From JAMLIN01 sp964509685 (GTDB taxonomy: Bacteria; Pseudomonadota; Gammaproteobacteria; Burkholderiales; Burkholderiaceae_E), in contig CAZDYQ010000002.1 in NCBI GenBank assembly GCA_964509685.1, forward strand, positions 25,493 through 89,492: a stretch of DNA of 64,000 nt, given 5' to 3'. Below the pieces are notes generated by a model. That model had not been told where the DNA came from. It saw only the letters and a list, made by a program, of their open reading frames with translations, and did no database searches. The position numbers were made by a program, and so were the translations under genes. Shown in pieces: positions 1 through 9,017 of this stretch (positions within the stretch are counted from its first letter, which is position 1; the number at the start of each line of letters is the position of its first letter).

Positions 1-395
1 CGGCCCAGTCGCTCCACGCACTTGGAGCGGTCCACGATGCAGACGAAGCTTGCGGCCGCGGCGGCCAGGATCTTCTCGCGCGTGAGCGCCCCGCCGCCGC
101 CCTTGATCATCGCGAGTGACGCGTCGATCTCGTCGGCGCCATCGACATAGACGGGGATCGACCTTCCCGCCGCGATGACCTCGTTGAGGTCCAACACCCG
201 GATGCCGTGGGCGAGCAGCCGGTCGGTGCTCGCCTGCGAGCTCGATACCGCCGCCGGCACCCGGTCGCGGATACCGGCGAGAAGGTCGATGAAGTGATTG
301 ACCGTCGAACCGGTCCCGACGCCGACGATCTCGCCCGGATGCAGGGTGGAGAGCGCCGCCTCGGCGGCGGCGCGCTTGAGTGCGTCCTGGTTCAT
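1..395 (-). CDS. rpiA: Ribose-5-phosphate isomerase A, N-terminal part (runs off the left edge)
   Basis: Interconverts ribose 5-phosphate and ribulose 5-phosphate in the cytoplasmic pentose phosphate pathway. About 131 residues are visible, starting MNQDALK. The family landmarks are clear: the phosphate-binding GVGTGSTV near residue 25, then SSSQAST, the substrate-site VDGADEID and the KGGGGALTREK loop. The C-terminal portion lies outside the window. It reads in the same direction as the HDOD gene and the flg operon, with an 82-base gap to the HDOD stop, so read-through is possible. It is a housekeeping gene with no known link to motility and probably marks the edge of the flagellar locus. 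Confidence 0.93.
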   Translation of the reverse strand, partial: MNQDALKRAAAEAALSTLHPGEIVGVGTGSTVNHFIDLLAGIRDRVPAAVSSSQASTDRLLAHGIRVLDLNEVIAAGRSIPVYVDGADEIDASLAMIKGGGGALTREKILAAAAASFVCIVDRSKCVERLG

Positions 396-477
396 GTGTG
401 CATCCGGTTGCTGGCCAGGGCCCGATTCTATCGGGTCCGGCCGGCGCCGGATGCAAGTCCGCGACGCCGGCGTGCCG

Positions 478-1686
478 TCAGGCCGCTTCGCCGGCGACCG
501 GTCCGGTGAGCGCGCGCAGGATCGACTGGTTGCAGCGGTCGAGCGAGACCAGCGCCTCGTCGAGCATGCCGGACAGCTTCGGGTGCGGCCCCTGTTCCAC
601 CGCTTCCACGATGCGCAGGTAGGGCTGGTACGGTCCCCGGTTGCCGATGAGCGACTCCTGCACCCGGTCCGGAAGCTTCAACCGGCCGAGCAGCTCCTCG
701 AACGGCTCGCTGAACATCTTGTCGAGCAGCGAGAACACGCCGAGGATGAACATCTCGTCGCGGGCCTCCGGGTCGATGTCGCCGACCAGGTGCTCCAGGA
801 ACAGGCCGCGACGGAAGGACGCGAACATCACCGGGCGCAGGTTGGCGTTCTTGCTCGACGTCGACAGCAGCAGCGCGAGCCACTTCTTGAGCTTCTTGGT
901 GCCGAGCATCATCAGCGCATGCCGGAACGACTGCACCTCGACCCGCAGGCCGAACGCCGGCGAGTTGATGTAGCGCAGCAGCCGGAACGCGAGCGCAGGA
1001 TCCTGGCGTACCTCCGCCTCCATGGCCTCCGTGTCCTCCTCGCGGTCGATCATCTGGAGCAGCCGCGAGACGGTCATGAAGTCCGGATTGGACGAGGCCT
1101 GCCCGGCATGGTCGAGCGCATCGCGAAAGGGCCAGCCGATCACGGCCTCGGCGCCGGTATCGAAACACTTGCCCATGATCTCGATGGTCTGCACGCCCGC
1201 CTGCGCATACGGGATCGAGCGGCGCGCGGCGGCTCGCCTCGCATGGTCGAGGCTTTCGTCGAGGCGGCGGTCCTCGTCCACATGGATCAGGGCCATCTTG
1301 AACGCGGGCAGCAGCGCGGGCGGCAGCTCCGCGGCCGGGCGCCCGCGCAGGACGAGCGTGTAGCCGTGCCGATGCAGGGCATCGATGAGCTCGAGCCCTT
1401 CCGGGTCGCCCGCGAGCCGGCCCGGAACCTCGAGCCAGATCATGCGCGGCGCCTCGATCTCGAGCAGGCCCGCATCGGGGACATCGTCCCCGATGTCCAC
1501 CAGGACCGGCGTCGCCGTTTCGGGCCAGACCTGGCCGAGGCTCGCGCAGATGCGCGAGGCCGAAAGCGGGCTGCCGTCCTTGTCCATGAAGGACAGCCGG
1601 GTGGCGATCGCATTGCGATTGCGCCCGACGATCGGCGCATAGCCGATCAGGGCGTCCGACAGCGGGGAACTGCGGGTGGTGTGCAT
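478..1686 (-). CDS. HDOD-domain signalling protein with degenerate EAL-like N-terminus (YuxH type)
   Basis: 402 residues. The N-terminal half (about 1-190) has the layout of an EAL c-di-GMP phosphodiesterase domain: it opens YAPIVGRNRN, but the position of the catalytic Glu-x-Leu reads Thr-Arg-Leu and no other full EAL catalytic set is visible, so it is probably inactive. The C-terminal half (about 200-385) is an HDOD domain with the typical INSPAFGLR and ALMMLGTKKLKKW segments. Paired EAL-HDOD proteins of this type are known as signalling regulators, often around motility. It starts 14 bases after flgL stops, so it is likely the last-but-one gene of the flg operon. Its ligand and target cannot be told from sequence. 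Confidence 0.85.
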   Translation of the reverse strand: MHTTRSSPLSDALIGYAPIVGRNRNAIATRLSFMDKDGSPLSASRICASLGQVWPETATPVLVDIGDDVPDAGLLEIEAPRMIWLEVPGRLAGDPEGLELIDALHRHGYTLVLRGRPAAELPPALLPAFKMALIHVDEDRRLDESLDHARRAAARRSIPYAQAGVQTIEIMGKCFDTGAEAVIGWPFRDALDHAGQASSNPDFMTVSRLLQMIDREEDTEAMEAEVRQDPALAFRLLRYINSPAFGLRVEVQSFRHALMMLGTKKLKKWLALLLSTSSKNANLRPVMFASFRRGLFLEHLVGDIDPEARDEMFILGVFSLLDKMFSEPFEELLGRLKLPDRVQESLIGNRGPYQPYLRIVEAVEQGPHPKLSGMLDEALVSLDRCNQSILRALTGPVAGEAA

Positions 1687-1700
1687 CGAGACGGAAACCT

Positions 1701-2624
1701 CTACCGGATGTAGTTGAACAGCGAGGTGGTCGACAGCTTCGCGTACGTCTGCATCGACGCCTCCAGGCCGTTGTGGATCCGCGCGAACTCCGAGATCGCG
1801 GCGGCCAGGTCCACGCCGACGATATCGGTCAGGCGGGCCTGCGCGTCGAGCTCGCTGTTGTCGAGCGAGCTCTCGACCTGGTCGATCATCCGAAGCTGTC
1901 CTCCCACCGTGGACCGGAGCAGGCTCACGGAGGCGAGCCCGCTGTCGATGCCGTCGATGGCCGCCTGCGTGGCAGCCTGGATGTCGGCGGTCGTGGCGGC
2001 GGGATCCGACAGTGCCGCGATGGCCGCATCGAGCACGTCGAAGACCGACTGCTGGCCCCCCGCCCCGTCCGGGATCGACATGAATGCCGCGTGGCCGTCG
2101 AGCGAGGTGGACACCCTCACGTCGCGCCCGACCTCCTGGCTGCCCGGGTCGGCGACATACTGGACGACGCCGGCCGTTTCCACGAAAGGCGCGGTCCGCG
2201 TGCCCTGGCCGCCGAAGACGAATGCGCCGGAGCCGTCGCGCGTGTTCGCGACCGCGAGGAGCTCGTCGCGAAGGCTGCGGATCTCGGCCGCGATCGAGGC
2301 GCGATCGCTGGCCGTCATGGTGGCGTTGCCGGCCTGCAGGACGAGATCCCGCGCCATGTTCATGAGGTCGGTGCTGGTGCCGAGGGCGGTGTCGGCCTGC
2401 TGGAGCACCGTGCGCGCGAAGCCGACCATCCGGCGCTCCACCTCGATGCGAGTGATCTCGCTGCGCACGCTGGTGGCCTGTGCGGCGGCGACCGGGTCGT
2501 CGGCGGCCCGGGTCAGTTTCTCGCCGGTCGCGATCTGCTGCTGGAGCTGGTAGAGGCGCGCCTGCTGGCTGTTCATGGACTGGATCGCGCGATCGAACGC
2601 CGATGCGGTGGATGTGCGGATCAC
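1701..2624 (-). CDS. flgL: Flagellar hook-filament junction protein FlgL (HAP3)
   Basis: 307 residues, a normal size for FlgL. It is exported and sits between FlgK and the filament. The flagellin-like N-terminus has a QQQIATGEKL segment followed by RAADDPVAA, the FlgL signature. The C-terminus ends in an amphipathic helix suited to coiled-coil packing (AAISEFARIHNGLEASMQTY, then LFNYIR). The start is a GTG at 2622-2624 with a good AAGGGGAG ribosome site just upstream. It follows flgK by 20 bases in the flgB-L operon. Confidence 0.95.
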   Translation of the reverse strand: MIRTSTASAFDRAIQSMNSQQARLYQLQQQIATGEKLTRAADDPVAAAQATSVRSEITRIEVERRMVGFARTVLQQADTALGTSTDLMNMARDLVLQAGNATMTASDRASIAAEIRSLRDELLAVANTRDGSGAFVFGGQGTRTAPFVETAGVVQYVADPGSQEVGRDVRVSTSLDGHAAFMSIPDGAGGQQSVFDVLDAAIAALSDPAATTADIQAATQAAIDGIDSGLASVSLLRSTVGGQLRMIDQVESSLDNSELDAQARLTDIVGVDLAAAISEFARIHNGLEASMQTYAKLSTTSLFNYIR

Positions 2625-2644
2625 CGGAATCTCCCCTTGTCCGT

Positions 2645-4522
2645 TCAGTTGGTCGCGTCGAGCAGTGCGTCGAACATCTGCTGCGAGGCCGTAATGACCC
2701 GGGCGGCCGCCTGGTAGGCCTGCTGGAACTGGATCAGCCGCGCCGCCTCTTCGTCCAGGTTCACCCCGGAAATTTCGTCGCGCGCGCTGGTGGCGCTCTG
2801 GCGCCAGGCGGTCGAGGCCCGTTCGCCCGCTTCCGCGGCCTGCGCCCGGGCGCCGATGCCCGCGACGAGGTCACCATAGCCGTTCGTCACCGTCTTGCCG
2901 CCGACGATCCCCCGATCGGCCAGCGCGAGCAGCTGGGCGGCATTGGCGTTGTTGCTCGCGGGATCGGCCGGTGGCGCGATCGTGATCGTGTCGCCGGCCG
3001 CGGGCGTGCCGTCGAGGACGAGGCTCCAGCCGTTGAAGCTGATGGTGTCGCCCGGGGCATACGCCACGCCGGTCGGGTCGCCGGTTCCGGCGCCGCTGAC
3101 CGAATAGGTGCCCGGGCCGGTAAAGGTGATGGTGACGGGCGCGGCGGTGGCGGGATCGTTCGACGTGATGCCGAAGCTGGCCACCGACACCGTGCCGGCA
3201 TTGCCCGCGCCGACCTTCGGCGCGGCCGGCGCGGCGGCTGCCCAACGCGCCGGGTCGCCCAGCACCATGGAGAAGTTGCCCGCGAACGCCGACGCTGCCT
3301 GGATCGTGTAGCGATCCCCCGGCGCCACCGCGCCCCCGTCGAGCGTGATCTCGAGGCCGTCGATCTCGATCGGCAGGCTGCCGAAGCTTGAAGTGGCGCC
3401 GTCCGCCAGGCGCCTCACCTCGTAGTTCGTGCCGTCGAATCGAAGCTCGTAGTCGCTCGCCCGGAGCTGCTCGCCCGAGGTGATGGCCGCCGTGAAGCGG
3501 GCATTCCCGTCGTTCGACGCGGCCCCGCTCGACCGCACGGCTCCCGTCCGGAATACATCGGCCCCCGGCTGGCCGTTCAGGTCCAGGCCGAGGGACTGCT
3601 GCATGTTGTAGGCGTGCGCGACCGCGCCGGCGAGCTGTCCGAGCTGCCAGCGCGACTCCTGCAGGTCGCCATTGCGGAACTCCAGCAGCCCGGCGATGCT
3701 GCCACCCCCCAGCATCGACGCGTTGATCGGCACCGGGCGTTCGTTGCTGGACAGCACCAGCCGGGCGACATTGGGATTCTCGGGATCGGTGGCGATCTCG
3801 ACCCGCGCGGCATCCGCCCCGAGCACGAGGGCATCGCCCGTGCCGGCGTAGAGCGACACCGTCTGGTCGTGGTTGATGTACGCGTCGGCCTTCACCTTGC
3901 GATTGACCTGCTCGATCAGGTAGTCGCGGCGATCGAGGAGGTCGTTGGGGACCTGCGGGTTGCCCCCCAGTGCCCCGAGGCGGTTGTTGATCGCGGCCAG
4001 CTCGGCGAGCTGCTGGTTGAGCTCGACGGCCTGCTGCGCGAGCTCGCGGTCCACGTCGGCGCCGATCTGCTCGAACCGGCTGTCGGCCACTGCGATGCGC
4101 TGCGCGAGGACGGTCGCGCGCTGGGCGAGGACCGAGCGCGCCGCGGGATCGAAGGGCCGGTTGGCGAGGTCGGCCATCGCGGCGTTCAGCTCGTCGTAGG
4201 CCGCGCCGATCCCGTTGCTGCTGTCGGCGAAGAGCCGGTCGAGTCGGCCCAGCGCGCCGGCGCGGGCGCGGTCGGCCGCCTCGGCCGAGGTCGCAAGATA
4301 GACCTCGCGCGCGAGGAAGTCGTTGTACTGGCGCTCGACCGTCACGACATCCACGCCGCGACCCATGAAGCCGCCGCCGCTGAATGTCGTGGTCGCCTCG
4401 GCGAGGATGACGCGCTGGCGCACGTAGCCCGGCGTCGAAGCATTCGCGATGTTGTTGCCCGTCGTCTGGAGCTGCGCGTACGCCGCCCGCAGCGCCGAGG
4501 TTCCGATCTCGAGCACGCCCAT
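2645..4522 (-). CDS. flgK: Flagellar hook-associated protein FlgK (HAP1)
   Basis: 625 residues from the ATG at 4520-4522; a GTG codon directly before it is in frame but less well placed relative to the GGAG ribosome site. Exported junction protein that caps the hook and receives FlgL. The N-terminus carries the rod/hook family motif NNIANASTPGYVRQRV. The C-terminus has the matching GVNLDEEAARLIQFQQAYQA helix. The middle (about 340-540) is the variable, glycine-rich exposed region. It lies 12 bases after flgJ. Confidence 0.95.
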   Translation of the reverse strand: MGVLEIGTSALRAAYAQLQTTGNNIANASTPGYVRQRVILAEATTTFSGGGFMGRGVDVVTVERQYNDFLAREVYLATSAEAADRARAGALGRLDRLFADSSNGIGAAYDELNAAMADLANRPFDPAARSVLAQRATVLAQRIAVADSRFEQIGADVDRELAQQAVELNQQLAELAAINNRLGALGGNPQVPNDLLDRRDYLIEQVNRKVKADAYINHDQTVSLYAGTGDALVLGADAARVEIATDPENPNVARLVLSSNERPVPINASMLGGGSIAGLLEFRNGDLQESRWQLGQLAGAVAHAYNMQQSLGLDLNGQPGADVFRTGAVRSSGAASNDGNARFTAAITSGEQLRASDYELRFDGTNYEVRRLADGATSSFGSLPIEIDGLEITLDGGAVAPGDRYTIQAASAFAGNFSMVLGDPARWAAAAPAAPKVGAGNAGTVSVASFGITSNDPATAAPVTITFTGPGTYSVSGAGTGDPTGVAYAPGDTISFNGWSLVLDGTPAAGDTITIAPPADPASNNANAAQLLALADRGIVGGKTVTNGYGDLVAGIGARAQAAEAGERASTAWRQSATSARDEISGVNLDEEAARLIQFQQAYQAAARVITASQQMFDALLDATN

Positions 4523-4534
4523 CACAGGTCTCCG

Positions 4535-5521
4535 TCAGATCAGCAGCCGGCGCAGCTCGATCGTGCGTTCGATCGTGCGCTCCAGCTTGCTGGCATAGTT
4601 CGGGTCGGTGGCATAGCCTGCACGCTGCAGGCCGGCGGCGAAGGCCCCCGGGCTGGTCCCGGCCCGGAGCACCTCCCCGTAGCGGCTGCTGCCCTTCATC
4701 AGCCGCGCCCAGTCGATGAAGGCGTCGGCATAGGAGTCGTAGGCGCGGAACTTCTCGACCATTCTCCGGGGCTCGCCGTCGACATATTCCGTGGTGAGCA
4801 CTTCGACCGTGGGGCCGTTCCAGCCGGCGCCCGCCTTGATGCCGAACAGGTTGTGCGCGGGACGGCCATCCGGATGCTTCATCTCGGCGCGGCCCCAGCC
4901 GGACTCCAGCGCGGCCTGCCCGACGATGAACTCGGCCGGCAGCCCGGTCGCGCGCTGCGCGGCCTGGGCATGCGGATACATGCGATTCACGAACGCCACC
5001 TGCGCCGGCGACGCCTTGACGCGGCTGGCCGTCCGGGCCGACTCGCCCGCCATCGCGGCCGGATCGGCCGGCCGAAGCGCCGCGTCGGGGCGCACGCCGC
5101 CCAGCGCGCTCGCGAGGACGCCGGGCAGGCCCCCCACCGTCGTGACCGACCCGCGGGCGACCTCGCGCGGCGGTCGGTGCACCGCGGCCTGCGGCGAAGC
5201 CCCTGCCGTGTCCGGCTTGCCGCCGCCCTCGATGTGGCGGCCGAGCTGGCGGACCAGCATGTCGGCGAGGCCACCGGGCTGGCCGCCCATCGACTGGGCG
5301 AGCTGGCTGTCCAGCATGCTTTCGTAGGTGGCCTGCCCGGGGCCGTCCATCAGCCCGCTGCGCGGGATGGCCGCGCGCATGCTCTTCAGGAGCTGCTGCA
5401 TGAAGAGGGCCTCGAACTGGTTGGCGGCCTCGCGGACCGCCTGCCCGGGATCGGCCGAGGCCTTCTGCCGCAGCCGGGAGAGGGCCCCCGCATCCACGGC
5501 CAGGCCGGCGACTTCCCGCAT
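4535..5521 (-). CDS. flgJ: Flagellar rod cap and peptidoglycan hydrolase FlgJ
   Basis: 328 residues. The N-terminal rod-assembly domain (about 1-100) has the conserved AANQFEALFMQQLLKSMR. After a Pro/Ala-rich linker, the C-terminal glucosaminidase-type domain (about 165-325) has AALESGWGRAE with the catalytic Glu near residue 204, then NLFGIKAG and a YADAFIDWARLM segment. It drills the cell wall for the rod. The two-domain form is typical of Beta/Gammaproteobacteria. The start codon shares one base with the flgI stop (TGATG), which indicates coupled translation; the open frame continues much further upstream but that part is a shadow of flgI. Confidence 0.95.
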   Translation of the reverse strand: MREVAGLAVDAGALSRLRQKASADPGQAVREAANQFEALFMQQLLKSMRAAIPRSGLMDGPGQATYESMLDSQLAQSMGGQPGGLADMLVRQLGRHIEGGGKPDTAGASPQAAVHRPPREVARGSVTTVGGLPGVLASALGGVRPDAALRPADPAAMAGESARTASRVKASPAQVAFVNRMYPHAQAAQRATGLPAEFIVGQAALESGWGRAEMKHPDGRPAHNLFGIKAGAGWNGPTVEVLTTEYVDGEPRRMVEKFRAYDSYADAFIDWARLMKGSSRYGEVLRAGTSPGAFAAGLQRAGYATDPNYASKLERTIERTIELRRLLI

Positions 5522-6690
5522 CAGATGATCTCCAGTTCCGCCTTCAGGCTGCCGGCCGCCTTGAGGGCCTGCAGTATCGCGATCAGGTCCTGCGCGCTCG
5601 CGCCGAGCGCATTGAGCGCCTTGACGACATCGGACAGCCGGGCCGAGCCCGGGAGCTCCATGAGCGCCCCGCCCTCCTGCCGGATCGTGATATCGGACTT
5701 TTCGGCAACGACCGTGGAACCTTGAGAGAACGGACCGGGCTGGCTCACCATGGGCGTCGAGCTGATGGTCACGGACAGGTTGCCGTGCGCGACCGCGGAC
5801 GCTTCGAGGCTCACCGCCTGGTTCATCACCACGGAACCCGTGCGGGCATTGATGATGACCTTGGCCACCTCCGGGCCGGCGGACACGTCGATGAGCTCGA
5901 GCTCCGCCATGAACCCGACGCGGCGCGCGGGGTCCTCCGGGAGCCGGACGCGGATCACCCGCGGGTCGAGTGCATGGGCCACCGCGCCCCCGGGCACGAG
6001 CTGGCCGAATCGTGCATTGACCGCGTCGGCCACCCGCTGGGCGGTCGAGAAGTCGGTCCTGTCGAGCTCCAGGTGGATGAACTCGCCCTCCAGGATCCGG
6101 TTGGGAACCGCCCGTTCGACCGTCGCACCGGCCGGCACCCGGCCCGCGCTCAGGTGGTTGATGGTGACCTTGCTGCCGCCGGCGGCGGCACCGGCACCGC
6201 CCACCACGATGTTGCCCTGGGCCATGGCGTAGATCTGGCCGTCGGCCCCGCGCAGCGGCGTCAGCAGCAGCGTGCCCCCGCGCAGGCTCTTGGCATTGCC
6301 GAGGGAGGAGACGGTCACGTCGATGAGCTGGCCAGGCTGCGCATAGGCAGGCAGCTGCGCCGTGACCATCACCGCGGCCGAGTTCTTGAGCTGGGGCGTG
6401 ATGCCCGGCGGAAGGACGATCCCGAGCTGCGAGAGCATCGACTGCATGCTCTGCACCGTGAAGGGGGCCTGCGTGCTCTGGTCGCCGCTGCCGTCGAGGC
6501 CGACGACGAGCCCGTAGCCGATGAGCTGGTTCGGCCGCACGCCCTGGACGCTGGCGAGCTCCTTGATTCGTTCGGCCGCGGCCGGGCCGGCACCGCAGGC
6601 GAGGCCGAGGCCGATCGCCGCGGCCGCCAGCATGCGGAGGCGGCCCCGGCGAACGCAACGGGTCATGCGAAGAAGGAAGTCGGCGAACAT
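5521..6690 (-). CDS. flgI: Flagellar P-ring protein FlgI
   Basis: 389 residues with an N-terminal Sec signal peptide; cleavage is likely just before ERIKELASVQG. It forms the periplasmic P-ring around the rod. FlgI landmarks are RPNQLIGYGLVVGLDGSGD near the mature N-terminus, VMVTAQLPAYAQPGQ and the C-terminal LNALGASAQDLIAILQALK. An in-frame ATG at 6664-6666 would give a shorter signal, but only the ATG at 6688-6690 has a purine-rich stretch at a usable distance. It follows flgH by 19 bases. Confidence 0.95.
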   Translation of the reverse strand: MFADFLLRMTRCVRRGRLRMLAAAAIGLGLACGAGPAAAERIKELASVQGVRPNQLIGYGLVVGLDGSGDQSTQAPFTVQSMQSMLSQLGIVLPPGITPQLKNSAAVMVTAQLPAYAQPGQLIDVTVSSLGNAKSLRGGTLLLTPLRGADGQIYAMAQGNIVVGGAGAAAGGSKVTINHLSAGRVPAGATVERAVPNRILEGEFIHLELDRTDFSTAQRVADAVNARFGQLVPGGAVAHALDPRVIRVRLPEDPARRVGFMAELELIDVSAGPEVAKVIINARTGSVVMNQAVSLEASAVAHGNLSVTISSTPMVSQPGPFSQGSTVVAEKSDITIRQEGGALMELPGSARLSDVVKALNALGASAQDLIAILQALKAAGSLKAELEII

Positions 6691-6709
6691 GTCCGGTTAC
6701 CCCGTGTCC

Positions 6710-7417
6710 TCAGATCGGCAGCCAGCTCAGGAAGAACCGCGACAACCAGCCGACGGTCTGCGCCCGGTCGACGTCGCCGCGGCCACGAAACTCGACCCGC
6801 GCGTCCGCCACCTTGTTCGACGGCACCCGGTTGTCGGCCTGGATGCTCTGCGGCGCGACGACGCCCGAGAAGCGCAGCACATCCACGTTCTGGTTCACCC
6901 CGACCTGCTTCTCCCCGGCCACCAGGAGGTTGCCGTTCGGCAGGACCTCGACCACCGTGACCGTGATCGTGCCGGTGAGCATGTTGTCCGAACCCGTCTC
7001 GCCCTTGCCGGCGAAGGTATTGGAGCTCTCGCCCTCCAGCTGCAGGCGGTCGAGCCGGCTCGAGCGCACGAACGGCAGCGCGGTGATGGAGCCGCCGACC
7101 GAGCCGGAACGATCGATCGAGCTCGACGAGCTCTTGCGGGCCGACGTCTTCTCGACGAGGTCGATCGTCAGCAGGTCGCCGACATGGCGCGCGCGACGGT
7201 CCTCGAAGAGCGGGCGATAGGTGGCGACCTGGAAGATGGCGCCGTTGGCGACGACCGGCGGCGGCTCGCGCGAGGCCTCGACGGCGCGGCTCGGCTCGGG
7301 GCGCGCGGTGGTCGGCTCGTGGACCGCGACGTTCGGCGTGTTCATCGTCGAGCAGCCGGCCAGCAGGACGGCGGCGAGCACGGCAATCCGTGCTACCAGG
7401 GTATGGAATGGCTTCAT
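6710..7417 (-). CDS. flgH: Flagellar L-ring lipoprotein FlgH
   Basis: 235 residues. Outer-membrane lipoprotein forming the L-ring. The N-terminal signal ends in a lipobox LLAGC, with the lipidated Cys around residue 22. Family segments include RPLFEDRRARHVGDLLTIDL and NLLVAGEKQVGVNQNVDVLR, followed by RFSGVV. It lies between flgG (12-base gap) and flgI in the canonical order, and pairs functionally with the P-ring. Confidence 0.95.
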   Translation of the reverse strand: MKPFHTLVARIAVLAAVLLAGCSTMNTPNVAVHEPTTARPEPSRAVEASREPPPVVANGAIFQVATYRPLFEDRRARHVGDLLTIDLVEKTSARKSSSSSIDRSGSVGGSITALPFVRSSRLDRLQLEGESSNTFAGKGETGSDNMLTGTITVTVVEVLPNGNLLVAGEKQVGVNQNVDVLRFSGVVAPQSIQADNRVPSNKVADARVEFRGRGDVDRAQTVGWLSRFFLSWLPI

Positions 7418-7429
7418 GGCGGCACGCGA

Positions 7430-8212
7430 TCAGAGTTGGGTGAGGCGACCCAGCATCTGGTCGCTGGTCTGGATCGCCTTGGAGTTGATCTCGTAGGCCC
7501 GCTGGGTCTGGATCATCGCGACCAGTTCCTCCACGACGTTGACGTTCGAGGTCTCGACGTAGCCCTGGTTCAGCTCGCCCGCCCCATTGAGGCCCGGCTG
7601 GCCGACCATCGGCGTGCCGGAGGCGGCCGTCTCGGTGAAGAGGTTCTGCCCGCGGGGCTCCAGACCGGCCGGGTTCACGAAGGTCGCGAGCTGGATCTGC
7701 CCGATCTGCACCGGCGCGGCCTGTCCGGACACCTGGGCGGTGATGATGCCGTCGAGGCCGATCGTGATGCTCTGGGTGTTGGGCGGCAGCGCGACGGGCG
7801 GCGCCAGCGGGTAGCCGTTCGGGGTCACGAGCTGGCCGTCGGCGTCGATGCGGAATGAGCCGTCGCGGGTGTAGGCCTCGGTGCCGTCCGGAAGCTGGAC
7901 CGGGAAGAAGCCGTTGCCGTTGATCGCGAGGTCGAGCTGGTTGCCGGTCTGCTGCAGGTTGCCCTGCGTAAAGATGCGACTGGTGGCCACCGGCCGCACG
8001 CCCGTGCCGATCTGCAGTCCCGTGGGCAGCATGGTCTGCTGGGTGGACTGGCCGCCGGCCTGGCGCATGTTCTGGTAGAGCATGTCCTCGAACACGGCAT
8101 GCGAGCGCTTGTAGGCGTTCGTGGCCACGTTCGCGAGGTTGTGCGAGATGGTGTCGAGCTGCGTCTGCTGCGCGTCCAGGCCCGTCTTCGCGATCCAGAG
8201 TGATCGAATCAT
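7430..8212 (-). CDS. flgG: Flagellar distal rod protein FlgG
   Basis: 260 residues, the same length as enteric FlgG. It forms the distal rod. It begins MIRSLWIAKTGLDAQQTQLD and has the family motif ISHNLANVATNAYKRS. The core contains LDLAINGNGFFPVQLPDG, and the C-terminus has YVETSNVNVVEELVAMIQTQ followed by RAYEINSKAIQTSDQML. Export uses the flagellar type III apparatus, so no signal peptide is expected and none is seen. It lies 26 bases after flgF. Confidence 0.97.
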   Translation of the reverse strand: MIRSLWIAKTGLDAQQTQLDTISHNLANVATNAYKRSHAVFEDMLYQNMRQAGGQSTQQTMLPTGLQIGTGVRPVATSRIFTQGNLQQTGNQLDLAINGNGFFPVQLPDGTEAYTRDGSFRIDADGQLVTPNGYPLAPPVALPPNTQSITIGLDGIITAQVSGQAAPVQIGQIQLATFVNPAGLEPRGQNLFTETAASGTPMVGQPGLNGAGELNQGYVETSNVNVVEELVAMIQTQRAYEINSKAIQTSDQMLGRLTQL

Positions 8213-8238
8213 CGTTGCTTGCTCCTGTGTCGGCTGCC

Positions 8239-8976
8239 CTAGCCGCCCGCGCCGAGCAGCTGCGCCGCCCGCTGGTCGTTGGTTTCCGCGTTGCGCATCA
8301 GCTGCATCTGCATCTCGAACTGCCGGGCGAGCTGGATCATGCCGACCATCGACTCGACCACGTTCACGTTGCTGCCCTCGAGCGCACCGTCCACGATTTC
8401 GATGGCGGGATCCTCCGCCGGCGGCATGCCGTCGCGGGTACGGACCAGGCCGTCCTCGCCCTTGACGAGCTGGTCGGACGGGGGATTGACCAGGCGCAGC
8501 CGGCCGACCTGTACGGGCGGCTCGTTGCCGGTCCTGGCGGTAATGGTCCCGTCCGTGCCGATCAGCACCTGGCTGTTCTGCGGGATCGTGATCGGCCCGC
8601 CGTCGCCCATCACCGGCATCCCGCGACGCGTGACCAGTACACCCTCGGCATCGACCTCGAAGGCGCCTTCGCGCGTCATCGCCTCGTCGCCCAGCGGCGA
8701 CTGCACGACGAACCAGCCGGGCCCGCGGATGGCCGCATCGAGCGGCCTGCCCGTCTGGCGGATCGGGCCGCTCGAGGTATCGAAGCCGGCGGTCGCCTCC
8801 AGCGCGAAGACGCGGGTGGTCGCCGTGCCTTCCTGGCGCACGGGGACGGACCGGAACGCGGCGAGATCCGCGCGAAAGCCGTCGGTGGAGGCGTTGGCCA
8901 GGTTGTGCGCGAGCGCCGTCTGGCGCTCCTCCATGGCCTTGGCGCCGCTCATCGCGAGATAGATCATGCGGTCCAT
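8239..8976 (-). CDS. flgF: Flagellar proximal rod protein FlgF
   Basis: 245 residues. Proximal rod subunit. The N-terminus MDRMIYLAMSGAKAMEERQT and the motif HNLANASTDGFRADLAAF are typical of FlgF. The middle has LDAAIRGPGWFVVQSPLGDE, and the C-terminus has LEGSNVNVVESMVGMIQLAR. Its place between flgE and flgG is the usual one. The 41-base gap to flgE is the largest in this part of the operon but contains no evident promoter. Confidence 0.96.
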   Translation of the reverse strand: MDRMIYLAMSGAKAMEERQTALAHNLANASTDGFRADLAAFRSVPVRQEGTATTRVFALEATAGFDTSSGPIRQTGRPLDAAIRGPGWFVVQSPLGDEAMTREGAFEVDAEGVLVTRRGMPVMGDGGPITIPQNSQVLIGTDGTITARTGNEPPVQVGRLRLVNPPSDQLVKGEDGLVRTRDGMPPAEDPAIEIVDGALEGSNVNVVESMVGMIQLARQFEMQMQLMRNAETNDQRAAQLLGAGG

Positions 8977-9017
8977 CGCGAGTCCCTCCGGGTCTCAGTG
9001 CGTCAGGCGGGCTGCGA

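Noticed and set aside
3614..5725. Open frame of 703 codons on the plus strand opposite flgK and flgJ
   Set aside because: Antisense shadow of well-identified genes; repetitive Arg/Gly/Val-rich translation.
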